NCBI GenBank assembly: GCA_013339895.1
Contig: JABACO010000004.1
Span: 10,439,909 to 10,503,908 of the forward strand
Length of the DNA: 64,000 nt
Direction of reading: 5' to 3'
From: Ephydatia muelleri
Lineage: Eukaryota; Porifera; Demospongiae; Spongillida; Spongillidae
The notes beneath the pieces are model-generated. The model did no database searches. It was given only the letters and a program-made list of their open reading frames with translations, and had not been told where the DNA came from. This document shows positions 54,752 through 64,000 of the stretch, piece after piece; positions within the stretch are counted from its first letter, which is position 1; the number at the start of each line of letters is the position of its first letter. The translations under genes were made by a program, and so were the position numbers.

Positions 54752-57140
54752 TTACTACGCTAGAAAGACATCAGTTAGATTTTAATGTATCTTGTTAATC
54801 AAAAGTTAATAATTTGCTATTGAGAAATTTTGTTCTGTCTAGTAAATGAGATTGCTGTTCAGTACTGAACATGTTTCTGACTTATCTTTTACATACGGTA
54901 ATCGTTTCAATATTTCGGGGTGTAGGTCTTATTGTCCAATGTTTAATGGGCCGCAAACAGCCGTGTTTGGAGGAGTGATATAATTTTACTTTCATCTTCT
55001 GTTCCCTTTTCAGTAATTCTTTTTCTCTTTTTCTATTTATCTATGATTATATCCAAATATGAGTGAATACTCTGGTGCGCGCTTATACTTTACTCGATAA
55101 TTTAAAACATGCATGCAGTAGACGCTTCTGTAAGGCAGATGTCATGATGAAGTATAACATTCAATTAACGATATTTGTTACATCGGTGGTCGGGTCGATT
55201 ATTAATCCTATTGGTGTGCAACAGAGAATGTGCAACACGACAGTGTGAAGTTTGTTAACGTCCAAGAATTGAACTAATGCACTGCACATCTGCCTGCTAA
55301 ATCATTCCTTGAAACGATCGACTTCTTTTTGAAAAAAATGAACAAAAGGAAAAGAAAAATGTAATTTATGGACCAACCTTGGTTACGAACACATCAAAGT
55401 GAACTCAAGGCTTTGTGTCAATTGTGTCAGCCGAACAATATATATCTTTAATTTAATCTACAGGCACTGGTCCTAGGTTTAGAACCAGATTATAATAATG
55501 CAAATAAGCATTCAATATCTCTGACAACACCACATTTGCCTACGTCCATTTTCTCCCTAAATGTAATAAAGTCATAAGCTGCACCGGACGGTTTAATTAA
55601 CTAGACCCGCCCTCGACATGTTCACGTCGATCACTTTTATCTGCTTCTCGTCATTGCTTAGAGCGCTTCACTCATTTTCCACATGACTACTGCAGACCTC
55701 TGAATAACTTTCATCATCCTCGAAACACTTCCGTTTATTGTGCTGCCCATTCTTATCAAAGCCGAGCAATTCCTCTTTGATTTTTTTAACACGAAACCAA
55801 AATGCGTGGCATACACCCACCTACCTGAACAATATTCCAGTGGAATTTAAGTTCTTTATCTTCCCTACGACAGTGTCGCCGATTGCCAAGTTTAACCCAT
55901 TTTCGCTGTTACCATTGATGGTTTTATCTCATGGTACGAGATGAAAGATAAGAGGAAAAGCCCCTTCCCAAGTAGCATGTTCTTATCTAGACAGGGTAGA
56001 ACAGTTTCTGAATTTTCGAAAAACGGGTTAATTTTTTATCAGTCGCTTTGTTAGCCGTCCTAGATCTAGTACGATCTGGATTTTAAAAGTCATCTGCATC
56101 TCTCGCACATTGGTTAGCGATAGCTTTGTACACTCTAGATGTCACATGATATCATTAGCATAAGTTATTTTGTTATTACACTTATTCTGAGTTTAGCTTT
56201 ATTCGACTGTCTTCTACATACCTGATCAGTCTGATGTTCAAGAGTAGGACGGTAACAATACCATAGCACTTTAATAGAATTTGGTTGATTGTAATCAGTA
56301 CAATGCTTTCACTTTTACACTGGTAATTAAAGTCAGCTGGCATAATTTTGAGTGCATGCACATATTTGTTTAATATATTACATTAACGAGTTTAATTGCT
56401 TGGAGATCTGAACTTTGTTTTTCAAGCGATGATGACAACTCACAGCTCTGTATGTTGATTTATAAATGCTGCAGTCAGTTGCTAATTGTGACATGTGTTG
56501 TAGAGATGGGTTGAATTCACTTAATTAAAGAAAACCTCTCAATCAAATATACAGTATAAAACCCAATCCACTTCACAGCATGGCTCAATACCATAATGTG
56601 CGCAGTTCACAATACCATGATGTATGGTTCGCAAGCCTAAATAGTATTGAAATCCTAACTTCTAAAAATTAACCCTCTCAATGCCAGGCAATGTTTTGCT
56701 TTGGATAGACATCATTTCACCTTTTTCAATGTAACAATTCGAGACAAGACAACATCAATCAAAAGGTCAATGCCAAACTATGCAACTAAACTTAAATATT
56801 CCATTCCCTATTGATGAAATGTTGATAATACACCATACTGCTTTAAAAATAAAGCATCTCTGTTTATCATGTCCTCATTCACTGACAAATAAAACGCTCT
56901 ATGGAAATCCACTACACATGTATCCAGTGGATGCAAAGCATAACTTGTATCTTTTTAAAACCTTTTGAGTGTCATTTTATTTATTTAGCTATTTTTGAAA
57001 ACATTTTAAAGTTTAAATAACTAACAATGCAGTTAGCAAACAAATAGTTTAGTGAATGCATGTCACAGTTGGTCTGAAGTGCCTGTAGAAAATGGAGCTC
57101 AAATTTTGTTTCAATTCTGGGTTTGATTCAACTGAGCGAA
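54752..57140. other. no gene; short Ig1-like relic near 56228
   Basis: TCTGATG(T/G)TCAAGAGTAGGAC followed by AACA.TACCAT.. at 56228-56268 resembles part of the Ig1 exon. The rest is AT-rich, with no recognised feature. Confidence 0.35.
56228..56268 (+). pseudogene. tiny Ig1 relic
   Basis: About 40 bases match the MVKSRTQNN-coding segment of the Ig1 exons, with changes. Too short to be certain. Confidence 0.3.
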
Positions 57141-57141
57141 C

Positions 57142-57399
57142 CATGTGGGACAGTTTCCGCGAAAATTGCCCCACGGTTAAAATGTTATAAAACTGCATCG
57201 CGTTTGAATCGTTATAACTTCCCAACAGATATTGCTATCGGCTTCCTATTTTCAACATGTCATAGTGAAATGGTGTAGTATGAAGTGTTGAAAATAGAAA
57301 GTCGATAGCGTTATCCGGTGGGAAGTTATAGTGATTCGAACGCGATGCGTTTTTATAACATTTTAACCGTGGGGCAATTTTCACGGAAACTGTCCCATG
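57142..57399 (+). mobile_element. MITE with ~115-base terminal inverted repeats
   Basis: The left arm runs CATGTGGGACAGTTTCCGCG through TTTGAATCGTTATAACTTCC. The right arm is its reverse complement (GGAAGTTATAGTGATTCGAA through GGAAACTGTCCCATG). An inner inverted pair, TCGGCTTCCTATTTTCAACA against GTTGAAAATAGAAAGTCGAT, lies between, so nearly the whole element folds back. Partial relatives are at 18387, 47221 and 51850. No coding capacity. Confidence 0.85.
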
Positions 57400-57985
57400 T
57401 AATAATTTTTTATAAGCATATAACACATCAATGCGGACAGTAAGATTTAAAGCCAATGTTACTGATGCTTTGAAGATTTTCTTCTGTGAAAATAATAGAA
57501 TATTTCAGTGCTATTGCATTGAATACAGGAAATACAAATTACTGTTCCTTCATTCTGATCCCCAGCCCATGTGGTTCTTGCTATATAGGTGTATAATTCA
57601 TTTATCGTCCTTTAAACTGTTGTTATTTAAATTTACAGTGTGTTAAACTTTTAGGGCACACACAACTGAACTGCTTGTGCAAATAATAATACTAAATGTA
57701 TTCTGCTTTGTCATCTTGAACCAGATTGTACATTTCATCCAATTTCAGGTATGCCAATTAAGTCAGTACCAGTTGGGATTACTGAAGAGCTTGGAGTATG
57801 TGGGTCGAGTTTCAGACCATCTGCCAGCCTAAGCCTGCTATTGGAATAATAATAGAAAATAAGTAATAAATATTATGCCTTCAGTAGTAAATGTTATTTA
57901 AATATGATCATTAGGAAGCTATATAACAACAACATGAATGCTGAAGTGAAAGAATGTTACAAACAATTAAACTATACACCACGGC
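57400..57985. other. no gene recognised
   Basis: AT-rich sequence; short frames only. Confidence 0.4.
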
Positions 57986-57988
57986 ACC

Positions 57989-58154
57989 ACAGCATTTAGT
58001 ATGCAGAGTTGTGCAGAGTTTGCATACCAACCATATGCAGATGAGTATCATTGAAGTGTCCATATGCAGACGTCAGCATATGGACACTTCAATGATATTC
58101 ATCTGCATATGGTTGGTATGCAGACTCCATACGACTCTGCATACTAAATGCTGT
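57989..58154 (+). mobile_element. 166-base near-perfect palindrome
   Basis: Arms of about 80 bases: ACAGCATTTAGTATGCAGAG, then GCATACCAACCATATGCAGA, TGA, ATCATTGAAGTGTCCATATG, and their complement in reverse order, with a loop of only about 6 bases. Arm agreement is above 90%. It could be a fold-back transposon or a long hairpin RNA precursor; both strands are open in translation by symmetry only. Confidence 0.85.
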
Positions 58155-58159
58155 AGCGC

Positions 58160-58640
58160 AGTGTAACTCAACACAAAGTTGTATGCCATTCAGAGTCAGA
58201 AGGGAAGTGTGAATATAGATTTGCAGAAAGCAGCATCATTTATAACTTATTGCTTTTAGGAAATGACAATAATCAAACTTTTTACTACTCGCTTTAAAAT
58301 TATGAAAGGTACATGCTGCATAGCCAGCAAAATGATACTTACATCAGCTGTTTATGTTTAAATATGTTAGCCAAATTTTGATTGGTCTAATGTAGGCAAT
58401 CCTTGCATTTCAGATCCACACTGCATCTTAGTTGTCCATAAGTAGGCTCTACTGTGACTAGGTTTACAGCCATCCTTGCTCTGGGCATATTTTTCTTTCT
58501 AATCACATTTGTAGCATGCATGAATTGGAAAAAGCATGCAAGAGTGTTTGTTCAACTATTTATTTCAGTGTTGCTGCATTCATGCTTACCCAAATGGAGA
58601 AGTTGTATTAAACATAAAATAAGCAATAGCAAAACTTGAT
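58160..58640. other. no gene recognised
   Basis: The frame at 58454-58639 has a hydrophobic stretch but no leader, splice context or relatives in the window. Confidence 0.3.
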
Positions 58641-58649
58641 TTCAGCGGT

Positions 58650-59824
58650 ACCAAGTTAATGTTGCACTCTCCAGACAGTGTCATTCACAAGTTGGACAAA
58701 TGCCTGTTGGAAGTCCACCAGTTCACCATTGCTGACATTCAGAGCTATTGGTGTTCTCGTCCATTGAATACCAGCATACTCTCCACCTGCCTCTACTTGG
58801 ATGACCAGAGGGTCAGGGGGACACAGTTTTATCATTGATGCAGAATCCCTTCAAGATGAATTGGACCTAAAACAATCTAACAAGAAGGCGACTACGCAAT
58901 TGATCTAGATGTGGAGAAATTTTTTATAAGTACCCGTGTCCACTTTGTATGGTGTAGTTGTGATCACCTCTCCACCCTGGGATGGAGTGTCATAGAAAAC
59001 ACATTGGGTGCACTGAAAGTAGCTGAAGCAGGCTGTTCAGCCAAACTAACATTTAAGAAATCTTCCCCCTGTACCCCCAGTTGGATTGCCCAGTGGAACG
59101 TATGTTCTATCTGCGATACTGTTGCTGAGTTCTTGAATTATTTTCAGTAAATTGGAACCATTGTTAGCTGCAGAGTAAAAAGGAGCATCTGAAATACTAA
59201 CCCTATTGCATACAAACCTGTGAGCAGTAATGGCTGACTGGCATCAAAGCGTTTGTTATCAAAAGCAACACACTGTGCTTCCACTGTCACATGAAGAGAA
59301 ACCATAGATAGTCAAGAGTGAAGAAGTGTTGGTGTTGTTCTATGTCCTACTCTTGACCATCGGATGAGGCAACTGTGCAGTCTCTGGAATGGTGATATTG
59401 ATCCGGGTCCATTGTATGTGGGGAGTGAACTGTCCAATTGCTGAACAAAAGAGTTGGATGACAGTTGTTGCTACCACTACTTGTATGGTCAAAGACATCT
59501 TGAGGTTCAATGAGAAGTGTGGCACAAATTCTCACTCCTACTATAAAGTATATCTGTCCAGTTATGCCTGATAACTGTTCTAGAATTAAATTACCTGAAA
59601 CAGAGGAGCTCAGCTATGGGCTAGCAATTAAATTCTTCTCTATACTAAGGATTATTAAAATTGAAATGCTGCTTCTTACAATAGATATTTGGTTTACCTT
59701 CTAAACGAAAAATGGGAGGATCCCATGTAATACGAAGATCGGTAATGTTGGCAAGGGCGGCGCCACATTTGCATCGCTGCAGCTCAGTGAAGACATGCAC
59801 AGGCCAAGGGGGCTTTGAAAGTAC
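58650..59824 (-). pseudogene. Ig receptor pseudogene D: Ig1-Ig2-Ig3 remains
   Basis: From high to low coordinates: a candidate leading exon at 59824-59698 (acceptor TTACAG, donor GTAAAC) reading LANITDLRITWDPPIFRLE; Ig1 at 59540-59218 with VIQLFCSA, IQWTRIN, a frame change before it and a TAG after MVKSRT; Ig2 at 59167-58934, which begins NNGSNLLKIIQELS, has lost the middle of the domain between SATFSAP and VFYDTPSQGGEV, and has a TAG; and Ig3 from 58866 with TGA and TAA before CPPDPLVIQVEAGGEYAGIQ, fading near 58650. No membrane or tail exon is found. Intron positions and phase fit genes A-C. It is clearly dead. Confidence 0.8.
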
Positions 59825-59829
59825 CTGTA

Positions 59830-60670
59830 ATAGCCTTTTTCCTTTTGAAATGAATAGTAACAATTATAATGGTGAAAAGGTCATGCGCATTTTATGTTAT
59901 CAGTCCCGGTGCTTCAATGATACTTCTAAATAACCATAATCAACTAAATATAAATCACCTCACAAAATAAAAAAAATGACCACCAGAAATCTTTACAAGT
60001 TATATCTTATGCCTTGGTATGTATTAGATATGAAGAGCCTATGACTTTGCACTTAAAAAAAAAAAAACGAAATAATCCAAACAATAAAAATTACAGCGGC
60101 ACATTAATCCCTAAATGATTCATGGCATGTTTAACTATTGTATAGTATCTTGTTATAGTAACTGTTTAGATGTACATGCGCAAACATTATTCGCCACGAA
60201 CCTGTACAACAACAACACACACTCACACACATACACACATATACACACACATACACATATGAATAGCTTGGTATGTAACTTCCAGTAGCCCGCTTCATGT
60301 TACCATATCTCCATTTTGGTTCGTGATCCCAAAGAAGATACAGCTGTGCAAAGCTAATGCACGTTTCCCGCTGACGTTTGTTGACTGACAGCTCTGGCGC
60401 TTCGAAGCAACTGACTTTCAAGCGGTGATCGCAAAATAATTATTTTGCACTGATGGTTAAATTACTATTAGTTTCTATCACTGCTTGTGAGCAGTGCTGG
60501 AGAAATCCTTCCTCAGTAGGAATTGTCTGGTGATTGAAATGAACTATTGCTTGATGCCTAGTAGCAAAAGTTGAAACAAATCAAAACAAAATGCATTTTA
60601 CAATTGCACTACAATATACAATGGTCCCAGCAATGCTCCCGGTTACAATTACATGTGCTGTCATAGATTA
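59830..60670. other. no gene recognised
   Basis: An AC-rich stretch (60213-60256) and AT-rich DNA between the end of gene C and pseudogene D. A cytoplasmic-tail exon of gene C could lie here but was not found. Confidence 0.35.
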
Positions 60671-60672
60671 AC

Positions 60673-63130
60673 TTATGTAATTTGATATTTCCTCCTGCAT
60701 CCACGTGACCTAATGAATAGCATGACAGCTGTGACTGAGCAGAGCAGCACTGACACAGCTTCTGCAACTATGGCAACCAAGGAGTAGATGCGATTCTGAA
60801 CATCTCCAGGAGAAATCTCAGTGCAGCAAGATGGTGTTTGTAGAATGCTGTATGTTTCTGTACTAATGTCACGGGATAGAAGCTTTGGTGTCGGTAGGAT
60901 TATTATAATAAGGGCACTTGTTGTGGAGTAGGATAGGTGTGCAGATACTTTGGAGGTAAGTGATGACGACTCAGAGAATGGTAAAATGTGCAGGGATGCT
61001 GAAAGCGCAGTTGTGGTTAAAGAGAAATTCATTTGTAATATGCCTGTGGAGTTTTAATATAAAACAAAGTGAGACTGTGATAATAAATTAAATGAAGAAA
61101 CATGACCATTATAGCATTTCTATGATTATTATTCCAGTGCAATGAATCATTTGATTATGACAAGCAACATTAATAGTTTAGCTTCTGGGGCTAAAACTTT
61201 AGCAGGGATACAATTTAGTTAATTGTGTTTCTTGATAATGTGCAGAGGAAGTGAAGAGCTTAACTGGATGCATTCATTTTTTCATTGGTTATATTATTGG
61301 AGAATAGTTGGTTCCTAGGAAATTATTTTGACATAGAAAGTCATTTTGCTAAAAGGCATAAAAATATGTGCAGTTATGCAAAGAAATATTCATATCTAAA
61401 TGTGCGCCTAGTAGTGTAAATAGTTTCCACAGGTTGAGTTTAAAGATGGGCACTGATAAGCTGCACTAACATATCAAAGGATAAAAGTATATGAAAAAGG
61501 TGTATTTAAAATCATACTAGATTGCATTATAAATTAATTAATGTAAAATTCACCATTCTCATTGACGCTCACCAATATTAATGACAACATGTAGTTGAAA
61601 TCATCTCTTAAATGAAACAAAAGCCACCAGCTGCAATAATACTCTCCAGCGTCCCCTCTATTTTCAGCATTACCATGTTAGACTCACTGGAGTTAGTAGT
61701 AATGAAATGACACAATTTCAATCATTCAAATTGAAGCCCAACATTTTTAATAGCAGCTCTTGAAATCCTATCCCAATTAAAGTATTTGGTGGTACCCACA
61801 ATTATGCCCTCTAATAATACTCTCTGTCTGAATTTTCTGGTTCAGTTAGTCTCACTGGAGTTATTAGTAATGAAAATACCACTAGTAGTGCACTTAGGCT
61901 GCGCCATGTGTGTCAACATGAAACTTACTGCATGTGGTAACTGTAAAATTGGCAGACAATGTGTGGGAGTTGTTTACTACCAGATCCACTTCATAGAAGT
62001 ACTCCCCGCATTCCAGTTGATTGAACCACACATATGTCTGGCTAAAGTCCACTATTACTCCTGACCCACTGATAGGAGCCTGCCACTGGATGCTGTCATA
62101 CTCTCATCCTGAAGAATGACAAGCTGCAATGCTGGAAGAGCCACCAAAGGCGAACCAATAGCCATTAGAAAAGGCAAACCTTCAGCTACATACAAGTGTT
62201 TGTGTTAGTGATCATTCAAATGTCGAAAAGATATATATGCTGTTAATGAGCTTTCTATGCACTAGTGGGGATGAATTGTCTAAGCTTAAAGGAATCATTG
62301 TGGGTGGAATAATCTTTGTTGTGGCATATTAGTGTATCCACAAGTTATATTGAATTTAGCTGCATATATTAAGTCAAGTACTGCACCTGTGTCCACTTTG
62401 TATGGTCTAGTGGTGATCACCTCTCCTCCCTGGGATGGAGTGTCATAGAACACACATTGGTACACTCCAGCATCAGACTGACTGAAATTGAAGATACGAA
62501 AAAAGCTCACTGTCCTATTTGATGTTCCAATGGTATAGTTAGTGGTATTGATCACAGCCCTAACACCATCACCAAAGAGTTGTGTTCCATCCTTCAACCA
62601 CATCATGCTGGGTGCAGTGAGAGAGGATGAAGCAGATTGTTCAGCTGAACACCTCAGAAAGCCTCCATTGCTTGAAATATTTGAGCTTCCTAGTGAAACA
62701 CTTGTTCGGTCTGCTGTATAGTTATTGCTCAGTTCTCTTGTTATCTTCAACACATTAGTGCCTTTAATTGCTGCATAAAAAGAAAATATTTAATATACTA
62801 AATACACAACTCCAACCTGAAAGAAGCAATGGTTGGCTGATGCTAGAATTGTCACTATCAGAAACAGCACAATGATAGCTTCTATTGTCACTTGATGAGA
62901 AACCATAGATAGTCAAGAGTGAAGAAGTGATGGTGTTGTTCTGTGTCCTACTCTTGACCATCAGATGAGGCAACTGTGCAGTCTCTGGAATGGTGATATT
63001 GTTCCTGGTCCATTGTATGTGGGGAGCAGTGAACTGTCCACTGCCTGAACAGAAGAGCTGAATGACCGATCTCGTCACTATAACAGCGGAGTTGTCCTTG
63101 TTGCCATCAAGATCTTGTGACCAGTTCAGC
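60673..63130 (-). pseudogene. Ig receptor gene C: three Ig domains and membrane helix, frameshift in Ig3
   Basis: Exons, high to low: Ig1 about 63130-62817 (CAKLLNWSQDLDGNKDNSAV, VIQLFCSG, IQWTRNN, SYHC), Ig2 62770-62387 (FLRCSAEQ, MMWLKDG, SDAGVYQC), Ig3 62185-61929 (GSPLVALPALQLVILQDE, then YDSIQWQAP and YEVDLVVNNS), then 61043-60673. The last exon is Ser/Thr-rich with IYSLVAIVAEAVSVLLCS and TAVMLFIRSRGCRRKYQIT, then a stop. Phase-1 junctions match genes A and B. A one-base loss near 62118 shifts the frame between QDE and YDS. If it is a sequencing error the gene would be intact. The tail after the helix is about 12 residues with no tyrosine motif. Ig1 has no in-frame ATG and no clear acceptor, so the start is unresolved. 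Confidence 0.7.
61573..61720 (-). pseudogene. relict or unused Ig exon inside gene C
   Basis: Within the intron between Ig3 and the membrane exon, the minus strand reads TNSSESNMVMLKIE, then after a frame change DAGEYYCSW, an F-strand Ig signature. It is followed by MLSLIL and a GTGAGC donor at 61572. The E and F strands of an Ig domain are thus present without the first Cys. A shorter related piece lies at 61813-61876. Confidence 0.5.
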
Positions 63131-63139
63131 AGCTTGGCA

Positions 63140-64000
63140 CACGTAGCGATAACGTCGGTAAAACAAAGAAACTTATACCATCAATCTGTGTATTAGTAAG
63201 CACAGATATGTGTAAAACAGTGGATACCGCTCGATCGGTCGTGTTTGGTATAAAGGCCCCAGGTCACACGCGCTACGTTTACACCATCAAGTGCAGAATC
63301 TTACCGCAAGCTGCGAGTGTAGCTACTAGGAGATAGACACGCCTGGCCTGATATTGCGGCGGATAAACGCCGCGCTTTGAGGGAGCTTGAACCAGCGGCT
63401 GGGCGACGCAACGACGCTCTTCATGAAATTAAGTACAACGCTTTTCACAAAATTACAATACATGTTTTTTTTTTCACTCGATTGGACACGCTATTCGTTC
63501 TACCTAGTTCTGAAGTGCATGACTGACGCAGAAGGAGTTCAATCCTGTACAGACATCTTAAGAGCCAGCTTTGAAGAATTTATACAGTGCATCTCTATAA
63601 TCTCTCCATAATTTGATCTGGTAGCCTGATTGAAAGCCGAACACAGCCTTTTTGACTGATTTTGTTCATGGAAGTTCACTTGGGAGAGGAGGCCTGTACC
63701 ATTTTGGGTTAGGTGTAATTCGTCGATTTTTCACTCTGATGAGAACTTATAGTGCACATGTTTAATTTCTTCTTTGTTGCAGCACATTGACGCACTTGCG
63801 TGGCCTAGTAAAGTACAAACTCCCCTGCCACATAACTCTCACACTTGGTAGATTAACTTCGAACAATTTAGTCAGAGATATTATAGTAGTAGTATACTAC
63901 TATATTATCTCTGATTTAGCATATCTCGTGACTATGTACGGCTTTATTGACCTCTAATTGCATCACTAGTTTATTTGTCCTTCGCTATCCTTGGTCAAAT
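63140..64000. other. no gene recognised; upstream of gene C
   Basis: It should contain the promoter and leader exon of gene C, neither identified. A hairpin is present at 63872-63914. Confidence 0.35.
63872..63914 (+). other. 43-base hairpin
   Basis: TCAGAGATATTATAGTAGTA pairs with TACTACTATATTATCTCTGA, leaving a loop of 3 bases; one mismatched pair. Confidence 0.7.

Noticed and set aside
58454-58639. Possible membrane exon for pseudogene D
   Set aside because: It is on the opposite strand to D and lacks splice context or similarity to the helices of A-C.

Overview
The window looks like animal nuclear DNA, most likely from an early-branching marine invertebrate; a demosponge is my best guess. 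The reasons are short GT-AG introns (51 to 72 bases between immunoglobulin exons), intron-poor class C receptor genes of GABA-B type, immunoglobulin-domain receptors in local clusters, and a dense mixed load of old transposons and microsatellites. The species call is inference, not read from a marker gene. There are no rRNA, tRNA or CRISPR features that I can defend.

Layout. 0-1.5 kb: tail of a retroelement polyprotein with a frameshift. 1.5-8.2 kb: no gene; satellite-like repeats, a CA microsatellite, a 445-base-period duplication, a fold-back element and minisatellites. 8.8-10.1 kb: decayed multi-exon Transposase_21-like gene, followed by a block repeated in inverted orientation at 23.6-24.3 kb. 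11.0-12.5 kb (minus): GABA-B-like receptor pseudogene. 13.6-14.0 kb: Tc1/mariner-like transposase remnant. 15.85-18.11 kb: the one intact large gene, an intronless 754-residue GABA-B-like receptor, followed by the tail end of a third copy. 19.3-24.3 kb: two oppositely oriented parts of a Ginger-like DNA transposon (integrase-type transposase, Ulp1-type cysteine protease with His, Asp and Cys visible, Cys-rich finger).

29-63 kb is a cluster of related three-immunoglobulin-domain membrane receptors. Gene A (31.76-34.20 kb, +) and gene B (52.44-54.75 kb, +) can be followed exon by exon from the first immunoglobulin exon to the stop codon. Gene C (63.13-60.67 kb, -) has a frameshift in its third domain. 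D (59.82-58.65 kb, -) and E (47.82-49.14 kb, +) are broken copies, and smaller relics lie at 13.4, 35.4, 56.2 and 61.6 kb. All share phase-1 introns between the extracellular exons. The tails differ: gene A has an ITAM-like tyrosine pair, gene B an ITIM followed by an ITSM 24 residues later, and gene C ends soon after its membrane helix. That resembles the logic of paired activating and inhibitory immune receptors, and of the Hydractinia allorecognition (Alr) complex, and is the most interesting part of the window.

Between these genes lie a Ty3/Gypsy fragment (34.5 kb), a possible tyrosine-recombinase retroelement ORF1 (36 kb), a 1.1-kb TG-rich satellite (40.1-41.3 kb), a 2-kb minisatellite of about 30-base units (41.7-43.7 kb) whose long open frames are artefacts, an hAT transposase remnant (45.1-46.4 kb) and several hairpin or fold-back elements.
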